64,000 bases of DNA from Akkermansiaceae bacterium UBA7331 (GCA_002471255.1 DKPP01000001.1:62001-126000); one strand, 5' to 3'; positions 36,179-46,041 are shown, counted from the stretch's first letter. Notes: a model not told the origin generated them from the letters alone. Made by a program: numbers and translations.

Positions 36179-37263
36179 AAATTTTGCATGTTATTACATC
36201 TCTTCATATAGGAGGTGCTGAGAAGCTGATGTTAGATATGTTGCCTTTGATGAAACGAGCGGGACATCAAGTGGAGCTACTTGTGTTTAATGGTTCTGTT
36301 ACCCCTTTTTACGAACAACTTCTTGAAAAGAATGTTATCATCCATGCGTTTGGAAAAAAGTCTGTTTATCATCCTTTTCATATTTGGAAATTACGTAAAA
36401 TTATTAAAGAGTTTGATATTATTCATACACATAATACTTCACCTCAATTTTTTGCCGCACTAGCAAAGATGTGTATTAAGTCTCAAACTAAACTCGTAAC
36501 GACTGAGCATAGCACTAATAATAGGAGAAGAGGTATTCCTGGTTTTCGATATCTGGATCGATGGATGTATGAACAATATGATCGAATCATTGCTATCTCA
36601 GATAAAGCTAGAGAATGTATGCATAATTATATTGAATGCGATTTACCTCTTGAGACCGTTGAGAATGGCATTAATTTAAATGTGTATCACCAAGAAGGTG
36701 TTCGACATAGAGAGCAGTTGGGGCTACCTATTGATAAAACTTTATGTATTCAGGTAGCAGGCTTTCGTCTGGAAAAAGACCAAGACACCCTGATTCGTGC
36801 TTTAGCCTTGTTACCTGATGATTATCATGTGGTATTAGTCGGGGATGGTGAACGTCGGTCTCTATGTGAAACACTTGCTCAAGAATTGAATCTTCTGGGT
36901 AGAGTCCATTTTTTAGGGGTGCGCATGGATGTTCCTGACTTATTAAAAAGTAGTGATGTGATTGTGATGTCTTCTCATTATGAAGGCTTATCTTTATCTT
37001 CACTTGAAGGGATGAGTGTCAATAAACCTTTTATTGCTAGTGATGTGCCCGGATTAAGAGAGGTTGTGTATGGTGCCGGACTTTTATTTGCACACGAAGA
37101 CTCACAGGAATTAGCTGACCTTATTACTAAGGTTTGTTCAGATAGAGATTATTATAAACAAATATCTTCTCGCTGCAAAGAACGTGCGAAGTGTTTCGAT
37201 ATTCAAAAAACGGTAGATGCTTATTTAAGTATTTATCATGAACTATATACGAATGGACAATAA
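36175..37263 (+). CDS. Glycosyltransferase family 4
   Basis: The 362-residue GT-B enzyme has HVITSLHIGGAEKLMLDML, QVAGFRLEKDQDTLIRALA and SSHYEGLSLSSLEGMS with the E-x7-E motif. It overlaps the upstream gene by 4 bp and the downstream gene by about 26 bp (11 bp if the next start is 37253). It is more GC-rich than the genes from 28.2 to 36 kb. Confidence 0.9.
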   Translation: MKILHVITSLHIGGAEKLMLDMLPLMKRAGHQVELLVFNGSVTPFYEQLLEKNVIIHAFGKKSVYHPFHIWKLRKIIKEFDIIHTHNTSPQFFAALAKMCIKSQTKLVTTEHSTNNRRRGIPGFRYLDRWMYEQYDRIIAISDKARECMHNYIECDLPLETVENGINLNVYHQEGVRHREQLGLPIDKTLCIQVAGFRLEKDQDTLIRALALLPDDYHVVLVGDGERRSLCETLAQELNLLGRVHFLGVRMDVPDLLKSSDVIVMSSHYEGLSLSSLEGMSVNKPFIASDVPGLREVVYGAGLLFAHEDSQELADLITKVCSDRDYYKQISSRCKERAKCFDIQKTVDAYLSIYHELYTNGQ

Positions 37264-38428
37264 GAATAAACCAAAACTTATCAGAGTTGCGACCGTTTCG
37301 GGGGCCTTGACGACTTTACTTAAAGGTCAATTAAAATTTTTGAGCAATCATTTTGAGGTAAAAGCGGTTTGTAGTCCTGACGAACGCTTCCCTTTAATCA
37401 AGGAACAAGAGGGAGTCGAAAGTATTCCTATCACCATTAAACGAGAAATATCACCTTGGCAGGATTGTCTTTCTTTGTGGAAGTTATTTTGTCTTTTTCG
37501 AAAGGAAAAGCCTGAAATTGTTCATTCAATTATGCCCAAAGCCGGTTTATTGTCGATGCTTGCAGCTAAATTAGCTAAAGTACCGATTCGTATTCACACT
37601 TATACAGGATTGCGCTTTGAGACAACAACCGGATTTTTGAGAAAATTACTTATTTTCATGGATAAGGTAACTTGTATGAGTGCTACACATATCATCCCTG
37701 AGGGCGAGGGAGTAAAATCAATTTTGTCAGAAAATAAAATTACGCAGGATATATGCGATGTTATTCATTTTGGTCATATAATTGGCATCAACGGGGAATA
37801 TTTTAATCCTAGTATTTACGATGATGGTTATAAACAGAAAAAACGCTTAGAATTATCTTTGTCGAAAAATGATTTGGTATTTTGTTTTATCGGAAGAATA
37901 GTTCGCGATAAAGGAGTGAACGAATTAGTTGAAGCTTTTTGTTTGCTTAATTCAAAATATTCAAACTCTAAATTATTAGTTTTAGGCAATTTTGAACAAG
38001 CTTTAGATCCCATATCGGATGAGTCTCTAGTACAACTAGAAACAAATCCTAATATTATTTTATGTGGTTATCATGATGATATTCGGCCCTTTCTTTTGAT
38101 AAGTGATGCATTAGTATTACCCTCATATAGAGAAGGGTTTCCTACAGTAGTATTACAGGCTGGTGCGATGAATTTGCCTAGTATTGTAACTAATATATCA
38201 GGTTGCAATGAAATCATCACTCATGATGAAAACGGGTTGCTCGTGCCTGTTAGTGATGTCAATTCATTATATAATGCTATGGAACGATTTCTTATTGAAC
38301 CTAATTTAAAGTATTGTTTATCACGGAATACTCGTGAGAAAATTTTATTAAAATATAAAAATCATGATATTAACCAAGCTCATTTAGATTTTTATTTTAA
38401 TATATTATCTGATAATCATAGAAAATGA
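37238..38428 (+). CDS. Glycosyltransferase family 4, PglA-like
   Basis: The 396-residue protein starts at ATG 37238 or 37253; the DNA does not decide between them. The N-terminus RVATVSGALTTLLKGQLKFL and the block IHTYTGLRFETTTGF are typical of the transferases found next to PglC-type initiators, which add the second sugar to the lipid-linked first one. FIGRIVRDKGVNELVEAF and SYREGFPTVVLQAGAM provide the donor-binding motifs. The role as second transferase is inferred from its place three genes before the initiating enzyme. Confidence 0.88.
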   Translation: MNYIRMDNKNKPKLIRVATVSGALTTLLKGQLKFLSNHFEVKAVCSPDERFPLIKEQEGVESIPITIKREISPWQDCLSLWKLFCLFRKEKPEIVHSIMPKAGLLSMLAAKLAKVPIRIHTYTGLRFETTTGFLRKLLIFMDKVTCMSATHIIPEGEGVKSILSENKITQDICDVIHFGHIIGINGEYFNPSIYDDGYKQKKRLELSLSKNDLVFCFIGRIVRDKGVNELVEAFCLLNSKYSNSKLLVLGNFEQALDPISDESLVQLETNPNIILCGYHDDIRPFLLISDALVLPSYREGFPTVVLQAGAMNLPSIVTNISGCNEIITHDENGLLVPVSDVNSLYNAMERFLIEPNLKYCLSRNTREKILLKYKNHDINQAHLDFYFNILSDNHRK

Positions 38429-38435
38429 GCGTATT

Positions 38436-39371
38436 ATGAATATATTAATAACCGGGGTGCATGGCTTTGTGGGACGAAATTTGGCTAAATTCTTAGGGAA
38501 TGAACATAAGGTTTATGGGATGTCTCGAAGCCTTGATTCAGTGGAAGGTGTTAAAGAGATCTTTGATTGGGAGCAATTAAATAATAATTTGCCGAATATG
38601 GATGTAGTGATTCATTTGGCAGGTAAGGCTCATGATACAAAAAATCAGACTGAGGCGGATGAATATTTTCGAATTAACACGGAGCTTACGAAGAAAGTAT
38701 TTGATTATGTGATCAATCATCGAGTGGGAAAGTTTTTCTTTTTTAGTTCGGTAAAAGCCGTGGCTGACACGGTGCAGGGATCTATATTGACAGAAGAGAT
38801 GGAAGCTTGCCCTGTAGGTCTTTATGGAGAGAGTAAGAGACTGGCTGAATTTTATATTTATAGTGGGTTTAGTCGATTAACTAGTGGACAGCGTGCTTAT
38901 ATTCTACGCCCATGTATGATACATGGTGAAGGTAATAAAGGTAATTTGAATTTATTATATCATGTCGTAAATAAAGGGATACCATGGCCATTGGGTGGAT
39001 TTCATAATAAGCGTAGTTTTCTTAATATTGATAATTTGATGTATTTGTTAGATGAGTTATTGAAAAAAGATGCGCCAAGCGACGCTTATCAATTGGCGGA
39101 TGATGAAGCAATCTCTACAAATAATTTGATTAAAATCATTTGTGAAGCTTTAGGGCGGAATCCTCATATTTTGAATATTCCGGCTCCAGTTATCCGTTTT
39201 TTGGCGAAATGCGGAAATGTGTGCCGTTTGCCTCTCAATAGTGAAAGATTATCTAAGCTTACGGAAAACTACGTCGTATCTAATAACAAAATTAAACAAG
39301 TACTAGGAATAAAATCGTTGCCCGTTAGTGTGCAAGAAGGGCTCATAAAAACAATACAAAGCTTTAAATAA
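38436..39371 (+). CDS. NAD-dependent sugar epimerase/4-keto reductase (WbpV-like)
   Basis: This 311-residue extended short-chain dehydrogenase has ITGVHGFVGRNLA as NAD-binding motif, HLAGKAHDT and the catalytic pattern with Ser in FFFSSVKAV and Y-x3-K in YGESKRLAE. It closely fits the proteins that pair with a WecA/WbpL-type transferase and a WbpM-type dehydratase. There they reduce UDP-4-keto-6-deoxy-HexNAc to QuiNAc or FucNAc. Both partners are present here (26291 and 39383), so this function is likely, though the stereochemistry is not predictable. Confidence 0.85.
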   Translation: MNILITGVHGFVGRNLAKFLGNEHKVYGMSRSLDSVEGVKEIFDWEQLNNNLPNMDVVIHLAGKAHDTKNQTEADEYFRINTELTKKVFDYVINHRVGKFFFFSSVKAVADTVQGSILTEEMEACPVGLYGESKRLAEFYIYSGFSRLTSGQRAYILRPCMIHGEGNKGNLNLLYHVVNKGIPWPLGGFHNKRSFLNIDNLMYLLDELLKKDAPSDAYQLADDEAISTNNLIKIICEALGRNPHILNIPAPVIRFLAKCGNVCRLPLNSERLSKLTENYVVSNNKIKQVLGIKSLPVSVQEGLIKTIQSFK

Positions 39372-39382
39372 TAGATAAATAT

Positions 39383-40351
39383 ATGATCTACCTTTTCATC
39401 GCAATAATGTTATTTATTGCAGAGTTGATTTATTTTCGACTAGCGGATTATTTTAATATTATAGATCAACCCAATAAGAGAAGTTCTCATACTCAGCTCA
39501 CTTTACGTGGGGGGGGAATCATTTTTTTAATAGGAGCTTGGAGTCACGCCGTTTTTTTCGGCATCAATTATTCATGGTTTATGTTAGGCTTGAGTGCTAT
39601 TGCTCTGATCAGTTTTATTGATGATATCCGATCGGTGCCAAATAGAGTACGAATAGTTATTCATTTTATCGCCATGCTCCTGATGTTTTGGCAGTGGGGG
39701 ATTATTGTGGATCAGCCATGGTGGGTCATTCTTGCTGCTTTGATTATCTGTACAGGAACAATTAATGCATATAATTTTATGGATGGTATCAATGGAATCA
39801 CTGGGGGGTATTCCTTAGCCATTTTGATGCCTCTATTGCTAGTCAATCAACAATCGGTATTTGTTTCGGAGTCTCTGTTGATCACGATCATCTTGAGTGT
39901 GGCAATTTTTTGTTTCTTTAATTTCCGAAATAAAGCCAAGTGTTTTGCTGGCGATGTGGGTGCCGTGAGTATTGCCTATATAGTCTTGTTTGTATTGGGT
40001 TTATTGATTGTGAAAACGGGGGATTTGTGGTATTTCGTGTTCTTTGCCGTGTATGGTGTAGATAGCGTTCTAACCATCATTCATCGACTCATTTTAAGAG
40101 AAAATATCTTTAAGGCTCATCGTAAACACGCCTATCAATTAATGGCTAACGAGCTAAAAATCTCTCATATCAGGGTATCTGGCTTTTATTCGATTTTGCA
40201 GTTATGTATTTCTTTGTGTGCCATTTATTTGCCAATAAATCCATGGTGGTATCTATGTGTCGTGATTATTGGTTTATGTATAGCTTACGTATGTTTTAAA
40301 AGAAAATATTATGCTCTACATGAAGAATATTTGGCAAAGCTGGAAAAATAG
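39383..40351 (+). CDS. WecA/WbpL-type polyprenyl-phosphate HexNAc-1-phosphate transferase
   Basis: The 322-residue polytopic protein has about ten membrane segments. The PNPT family motifs are SSHTQLTLRGGGI near the N-terminus, FIDDIRSVPNRVR with the DD pair, NAYNFMDGINGITGG and the cytoplasmic HRKHAYQLM loop. It starts lipid-linked oligosaccharide synthesis by moving a HexNAc-1-phosphate to undecaprenyl phosphate. It is 11 bp after the reductase gene. A second initiating enzyme of a different fold follows. Confidence 0.9.
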   Translation: MIYLFIAIMLFIAELIYFRLADYFNIIDQPNKRSSHTQLTLRGGGIIFLIGAWSHAVFFGINYSWFMLGLSAIALISFIDDIRSVPNRVRIVIHFIAMLLMFWQWGIIVDQPWWVILAALIICTGTINAYNFMDGINGITGGYSLAILMPLLLVNQQSVFVSESLLITIILSVAIFCFFNFRNKAKCFAGDVGAVSIAYIVLFVLGLLIVKTGDLWYFVFFAVYGVDSVLTIIHRLILRENIFKAHRKHAYQLMANELKISHIRVSGFYSILQLCISLCAIYLPINPWWYLCVVIIGLCIAYVCFKRKYYALHEEYLAKLEK

Positions 40352-40382
40352 GGAAGTGTGAGCGATTTAGAAAATCAATAAG

Positions 40383-40988
40383 ATGTATAAAACAAGATTA
40401 AAACGCTGTTTTGATTTTAGCTTAGCCTTGTTCGGTCTGGTATTGTTTGCCGAATTGTTTCTAGTGATATGTATTTTATTATTGATCGTAAATCGAGGTC
40501 ATATTTTTTTTGTGCAGATGAGGCCAGGGAAAGATGGTAAGATTTTTAAAATAATAAAGTTTCGAACGATGAATAATAAAAAAGATGTGGACGGTAGGCT
40601 TTTGCCCGATGCAAATCGTCTGAGCTTTATAGGCAAAATCCTACGTTTTAGTTCTTTGGACGAGTTGCCTCAGCTGATCAATGTTTTAAAAGGTGATATG
40701 TCACTGGTTGGCCCGAGACCATTATTGGTTGAGTATTTACCACTATATAGTTCTGAGCAGAGGCGTCGACATGAAGTAAGACCAGGGATAACAGGTTGGG
40801 CTCAAGTGAATGGTCGCAATAGCATTAGCTGGGCTGAAAAGTTTAAGCTTGATGTGTGGTATGTTGATCATGTATCTCTGGAGCTTGATGTGAAAATATT
40901 GGCACTAACTCTTAAAAAGGTGCTGATGAGATCTGGTGTTAATGCCACGGTAGAGATAAGCTCTGAGCCTTTTAATGGAAGAAACTAG
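40383..40988 (+). CDS. PglC-type initiating sugar transferase
   Basis: This is a 201-residue monotopic phosphoglycosyl transferase with one N-terminal re-entrant helix ([20 protein letters not shown]). The catalytic signature includes [20 protein letters not shown], the DE pair in [25 protein letters not shown] and [14 protein letters not shown]. The short, PglC-like form transfers diNAcBac-phosphate or a related amino-sugar phosphate to undecaprenyl phosphate. The adjacent aminotransferase and the dehydratase at 26291 support an amino-sugar substrate. Confidence 0.92.
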   Translation: MYKTRLKRCFDFSLALFGLVLFAELFLVICILLLIVNRGHIFFVQMRPGKDGKIFKIIKFRTMNNKKDVDGRLLPDANRLSFIGKILRFSSLDELPQLINVLKGDMSLVGPRPLLVEYLPLYSSEQRRRHEVRPGITGWAQVNGRNSISWAEKFKLDVWYVDHVSLELDVKILALTLKKVLMRSGVNATVEISSEPFNGRN

Positions 40989-40991
40989 GCC

Positions 40992-41987
40992 ATGAATCAA
41001 AGAAAAAAAAGGAATGTTTTGATTAGTGCTGCAGGCAAAAGGGGAAGCTTGCTCAAAATATGTAGTAAGGAGCTAAAGTCCCGGTATCCAGAGGCTATGG
41101 TAATTGCTACGGATATGTGCCCATCGTATGCTCCGGCTGCATGGCTAGCTGACGAATCGGTACAGGTGCCAAAGATAAATGATCCTGATTATATATCTGT
41201 AATGCAACGGTTATGTAAAGAAAAGGGTATAGGTATGATTATACCCACTTTAGATACTGAATTATTGGTTTTAGCCCAATATCGACAAGAATTTTTAGCA
41301 GAAGGCACGGAGGTAATAGTCTCTGATTTTGATGTAGTATCCCAATGTCGTGATAAAAGGCTCACTCATGCTTTGTTTACTCATTTAGGAATGTCTCCCC
41401 CCAAGCTGATGTCTCCTGATGAGCTTGTTTATCCCGTATTTTGTAAACCTTATGATGGCTCTTTAAGTGCTCATTGTCACATAGTGAACAATCCTCACGA
41501 ATTGAATAAGGCATGGATGAAAGATCCTAAATTGATATGGATGGAGTACATAGATCAATCATCTTATGACGAATATACCGTCGATATGTATTATGATCGA
41601 GTCGGTAAGATAAAATCGATCGTACCAAGGAAGCGACTGGTTGTCAGGGCGGGGGAAATCAATAAAGGCATAACGATTAAAAATTCTATAATAGATTATT
41701 TGTATAATAGAATGGGAAATGTGCCCGGAATGAGGGGAGTTGTGTGTGTACAGCTGTTTTATCAGAAAGATAGTGGAGATATAATACCATTCGAAATTAA
41801 TGCAAGGTTTGCAGGTGGTTATCCTTTAACATATTATGCCGGAGCGAATTATTTAGGTAAATTGTTTGATGAATATTTTGATGAAAAACTTATTAAATAT
41901 GATGATTACTGGGACGATCAAACGATGATGCTACGCTATGATGCAGAAGTAATCATTAAGGAAAATAAGCTTGTACAAGGGTATTGA
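40992..41987 (+). CDS. ATP-grasp ligase of the polysaccharide locus
   Basis: The 331-residue protein opens with a Rossmann-like pre-ATP-grasp segment (NVLISAAGKRGSLLKI) and contains the ATP-grasp lysine region YPVFCKPYDGSLS and the metal-binding end IIPFEINARFAGGYPL. Such enzymes join a carboxylate to an amine. Next to a PglC transferase and a sugar aminotransferase, it may attach an amino acid or other acid to the new 4-amino group; this is inference from context. It begins 3 bp after the previous stop. Confidence 0.82.
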   Translation: MNQRKKRNVLISAAGKRGSLLKICSKELKSRYPEAMVIATDMCPSYAPAAWLADESVQVPKINDPDYISVMQRLCKEKGIGMIIPTLDTELLVLAQYRQEFLAEGTEVIVSDFDVVSQCRDKRLTHALFTHLGMSPPKLMSPDELVYPVFCKPYDGSLSAHCHIVNNPHELNKAWMKDPKLIWMEYIDQSSYDEYTVDMYYDRVGKIKSIVPRKRLVVRAGEINKGITIKNSIIDYLYNRMGNVPGMRGVVCVQLFYQKDSGDIIPFEINARFAGGYPLTYYAGANYLGKLFDEYFDEKLIKYDDYWDDQTMMLRYDAEVIIKENKLVQGY

Positions 41988-42014
41988 TGTATATACTGTA
42001 ACCCAGCTAGCTAG

Positions 42015-43181
42015 ATGAAAACAATTTGTAGGGAGAAAGATCGGATATTACTATCTGTGGCTCAGATGGGAGGAGCTGAGCAAAAGTATGTGCAAGAGGC
42101 ATTTGATACGAATTGGGTCGCGCCGCTTGGACCGAATGTGAATGCCTTTGAGGCGGCATTGAGCGATTATTTGGGGGGAAGAAAACCGGTGGTGGCGTTG
42201 AATTCGGGTACATCAGCGATTCACTTGGCGCTCAAACAAATTGGAATAGTGAATGGGGATGAGGTAATTTGTCAATCTTTGACTTTTATTGCTACAGCAG
42301 CTCCTATTACCTATTTAGGAGCTCAGCCTGTATTCGTGGATAGTGAGGCTGAAACATGGAATATGTGTCCAGTGCTCTTGGAAAAAGCGATTCAGGATCG
42401 TATCGAGCAGACTGGGCTTGTTCCAAAGGCGATCATGCATATTCATTTATATGGAATGCCTGCCAAGATGTCAGAAATATTGGCTGTGGCGCAGAAATAT
42501 GGGATTCCTGTCGTGGAAGATGCTGCTGAGGCTCTAGGCTCTAGCTATGCCGGGCAAAAATGTGGCACTTTTGGTGAGTTTGGGGTCTTGAGCTTTAATG
42601 GTAACAAGATCATCACTACCTCGGGCGGTGGTGCCTTGGTGTGTGCGACTGCGGATGAAGCGAAAAAGACGATGTTCTTAGCAACTCAAGCGCGTGACAA
42701 TGCACCGCACTATCAACACTCTGAAATTGGGTATAATTATCGCTTGAGCAACGTCTGCGCCGGCATTGGTCGTGGTCAGATGGAAGTGTTACCCGATCGT
42801 GTCGCACGCCGACGTGAAGTCAACCGACTCTATCGTGAGATATTAAACGGAGTAGAGGGAATAAGCTTACAAACCGAACCGAACGAGAGTTTTTATTCAA
42901 ACTATTGGCTGACCTCAATTTTGGTAGATCCGTCACAAACAGGTGGCATAACGAGAGAAGACATCAGATTAGCCTGCGAAGCCGCTAATATCGAAACACG
43001 CCCACTCTGGAAACCGATGCACCTGCAACCGGTCTTTAAAACCGCTCCTTTCTATGGAAACGGCACCAGCGAACGCCTCTTTGACCAAGGCCTATGCCTC
43101 CCCTCAGGAACCTCGCTGACTGATGATCAAATCCATTATGTAGCAGACGTAATTAAGAAAATTATTTTAGTCAATCAATAA
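42015..43181 (+). CDS. DegT/DnrJ/EryC1-family sugar aminotransferase (PglE-like)
   Basis: This 388-residue PLP aminotransferase of the VI-beta class has NSGTSAIHLALK for phosphate binding, VEDAAEALGSSYAGQKCGTFGE, the Schiff-base lysine in SFNGNKIITTSGGG, and GYNYRLSNVCAGIGRGQ. It would aminate the 4-keto sugar from the dehydratase at 26291, as PglE does for bacillosamine. The last 500 bp are noticeably more GC-rich than the first half, and a diverged copy of its C-terminal coding region recurs at 45225-45318. Confidence 0.92.
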   Translation: MKTICREKDRILLSVAQMGGAEQKYVQEAFDTNWVAPLGPNVNAFEAALSDYLGGRKPVVALNSGTSAIHLALKQIGIVNGDEVICQSLTFIATAAPITYLGAQPVFVDSEAETWNMCPVLLEKAIQDRIEQTGLVPKAIMHIHLYGMPAKMSEILAVAQKYGIPVVEDAAEALGSSYAGQKCGTFGEFGVLSFNGNKIITTSGGGALVCATADEAKKTMFLATQARDNAPHYQHSEIGYNYRLSNVCAGIGRGQMEVLPDRVARRREVNRLYREILNGVEGISLQTEPNESFYSNYWLTSILVDPSQTGGITREDIRLACEAANIETRPLWKPMHLQPVFKTAPFYGNGTSERLFDQGLCLPSGTSLTDDQIHYVADVIKKIILVNQ

Positions 43182-43186
43182 CCTAG

Positions 43187-45204
43187 ATGGATAATCAACA
43201 AATAATACATGAAAAATATTACCCTCATATAGATGGGATACGTACTATAGCCGTAATGGCTGTGGTCCTATACCACATTTTTGGTTACTTGTGTCCGGGT
43301 GGATATGTGGGTGTTGATGTGTTTTTCGTAATTTCGGGATATCTGATTACAGGGGGGCTTTTACGCTCTCTTAGGGATGGTACATATTCCATTAAGGATT
43401 TCTATACAAAACGAATTAGAAGAATTATACCTGCATATGGCGTTTTAGTTGTTTTTGTTTTAATAACGAGCGTATTTTTATATAGTAGTAGTTATTTAAA
43501 TTCTATCTTAACTACTATTGGGTTCAGTTCCCTATTCTCAGCCAATTTGTATTTTTATCAAGATGCAGGATATTTTGCTGCAAATACGGAATTGAATCCA
43601 TTATTACATTTATGGTCACTAGGAGTAGAAGAACAGTTCTATATTTTTATTCCATTGATCTTAGCCTATTTTTTCAAATGGAAGCATGCGATTATTAAAA
43701 TAATAGTGTTAATGCTAATTTTATCATTAATCGGATCTTTGCTATGTAATTACTTGATTATTGATGATTTTAGCCAATATTTTAATAATTGGTCCCATTG
43801 GAATTTGTTATGTGCCTATTTCAATAGCAAAAAAGATGCGTTTAATTTCTTTATGTTACCGACAAGGGCATGGGAGTTGTTAGCTGGAAGCTGTTTGGCA
43901 TATATTGGCTTGCCAAGAAGTAACAAAAAATATTATTCATGTTTGGCTATCCTCGGCTTTATTTTGTTTTTAATACCTTGTTTTGGTTATAGCTCGCACA
44001 CGTTATTTCCGGGAATTGGTGCTATGTTTCCTGTCATAGTTGCCTTATTACTTTTGGCCTATGGTAATACTGGTATAGTAGGTCTGATTTTAAGATCTAA
44101 ACCCTTTGTCGGAATAGGTAAAATTTCATATTCATTATATTTGTGGCATTGGCCCTTAATCGTTTTTTGGAAATACCTTACTGATAACCATTATGAAGTA
44201 GTTGGACAAATTTTTGTATTAATTATGTCTTTCTTTATGGGGTATTTATCATGGAAGTATATTGAACAACCAATAAGATTGAGGAAAAATTGGAATTTTA
44301 GTCTAGCGTTTAATATGACTGCAATTATGAGTTGTTTTTTACTTGCTGTATCTATTATAGGAATCAAATCTACCAAGATAAATTCTTTGTTAGGTGGAAC
44401 ATCTAAGTATTCAAAAGAAAATTATTGGTCTAGTGTAACTCCTTATGTTTCTGGTCAATCAATTAATATACCTAGCATAATGTCAAATTTGCGTATTTTA
44501 GGTAAAGACGAAGCACCAAAATATTTATTGCTAGGAGATAGTCATGCCAAAGGTCTTGCTAAAGGATTTGATGAGTTTTCCAAAAAGAATAAGATTAATG
44601 GATTAATTTATATGATGACCGTTATTCCAGGAATGGATATTTATAATAGCTCTTTACCAAGCAATGATAAGCAAATTTGTGAACTTTTAGATTTTTTGCA
44701 AACAAATGATACTTGCCAATATGTAATCCTGAGTAACTTTTGGTGTCGAAGATTTGAATCTAATGGAGTACAAAATAGAACAGTTAATGAGGATAATAAT
44801 TTAGCAACTATGCCGGAAGGACTGAAAAAATTTTGTGAAAAGGTAAAGGCTATGAACAAAACAGTGGTTATTTTTCACCAATACCACACCATGAAAAAGA
44901 TGTGTTTTATTATTGGGCGAGATCAATTAAAATTAATTCATCAGTTGTAGTCCATTTAACATTAAGTGATTATCTGGATAATAATGAAAAAGTGTTCAAA
45001 TCTTTTAAAGAAATTGAACAAAATAAATTGGCAAAAATACTTGATGTGAAAGATTTTTTCTTTTCAGGAAAAAATGATTGTAAAATCACATCTAAAAAAG
45101 GGCAATTGATTTACAACGATACGAATCATTTAAATCCTACAGGAGCTATAGAATTAATGGATTTCTTAGAAAAGCAACTTTTATCGATTTTGCAAGAATC
45201 ATAA
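43187..45204 (+). pseudogene. O-acyltransferase (acyltransferase 3 plus SGNH), frameshifted
   Basis: The first frame (43187-44950, 587 codons) encodes an OafA-like acyltransferase with HIDGIRTIAVMAVVLYHIF, GVDVFFVISGYLI, about ten membrane segments and the start of a periplasmic SGNH domain with LLLGDSHAKG. That frame ends soon after about 44,900. Another frame, shifted back by one base, continues to 45204 and carries NDTNHLNPTGA, the D-x2-H block that completes the SGNH catalytic set. A one-base deletion between about 44,880 and 44,930, perhaps in the run of five A at 44893-44897, explains this. The intact enzyme would acylate the surface polysaccharide. Confidence 0.85.
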
Positions 45205-45224
45205 TAAGACTTGTACATTACGCT

Positions 45225-45331
45225 CTAACATCGAAGCACATCCATTTTGGAAACAGATGCATCTACAACCGATCTTTAAAAACACTCCTTTCTACGGAAA
45301 CGGCACCAGCGAACGCCTATGTAGGATTTAG
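45225..45331 (+). pseudogene. Duplicated C-terminal scrap of the DegT aminotransferase
   Basis: Bases 45225-45318 align without gaps to 42985-43078 in the aminotransferase gene with about 81 of 94 identical by eye. The frame reads NIEAHPFWKQMHLQPIFK, then NTPFYGNGTSERL, before drifting into a stop at 45329. There is no start and no PLP domain. It marks a former copy of the aminotransferase or a recombination scar that brackets the acyltransferase gene. Confidence 0.85.
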
Positions 45332-45389
45332 ACAGCATGCTTGGCTGTAAAACCATCAATTTTTAAATTCTTATTTGTTGCTATATATT

Positions 45390-45656
45390 ATGTTTTTTAG
45401 GAACAGAGATATTAAAATTCACTATAGTACAAAAATTGGTTATGGTTTTTATATAGGTCATGGCGGGTCAGTAGTAATTAATCTAACAGAGATAATTGGA
45501 AACAATGTATCTGTTTTACAATTTACTTCAATAAGAAGTAGTGAAGGAGTATCTGTTGAAATAAGTAATAATTTTTCAATAAATTTGACAAACCACTTAA
45601 ATCGAAAAAATCCTGTTCATTTGCGTAGCGAAGTGAAAGAAATAAATGGGCTATAG
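45390..45656 (+). pseudogene. Truncated hexapeptide-repeat acetyltransferase (serine acetyltransferase type)
   Basis: From ATG 45390 the frame reads MFFRNRDIKIHYSTKIGYGF, then IGHGGSVVIN and IGNNVSVLQFTSIRSS, which is the middle of a left-handed beta-helix acetyltransferase of the CysE/capsule family. The N-terminal domain and most of the helix coils are missing and the sequence becomes unlike the family after about residue 60. At about 88 residues it is less than half the usual length. It is probably a relic of a sugar O- or N-acetyltransferase from an earlier form of the locus. Confidence 0.65.
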
Positions 45657-46041
45657 CGGATGCGATTATTGTATAAAGTGCCGATACGTAAGCTTAGTTT
45701 TCGTCGCTATTAGACTAATTAGTCAAAAAAAATATTGCATTTTCAAAATTAGCTTGATAATTGTTAAAGCTACATATATTGTGTTTAATTAACCAAATGA
45801 AAATGATTACTAGAAACAAAGTTAGAGTATTATTGTCCTCACCTCATATGAGTGTTTGTGCACAGTTCTGCACAGATGAGATAAATATAGAAGTACATTC
45901 ACTGTAGGAGCTAAAACATCTTTAATGATTAATTAATTATTCTGTAGTAATGACTTATATGAATGCTTATTCGCTGGGGAATTATTTCTCCAGCCAATTT
46001 CCTTTTTAAGTAATGATGAGTAAATTTGCTGTGTCGCATAA
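45657..46041. other. Gap with no recognisable gene
   Basis: This AT-rich 385-bp stretch has no convincing coding sequence. It carries a direct repeat of TGCACAG within about 45860-45880 and probably the promoter for the gene at 46042. It sits in the eroded right end of the polysaccharide locus. Confidence 0.4.

Noticed and set aside
44890..44950. Programmed -1 frameshift in the acyltransferase gene
   Set aside because: Only five A residues are present (G AAA AAG rather than the A AAA AAG slippery site), no clear downstream pseudoknot is seen, and neighbouring genes are also decaying. A mutation is more likely.
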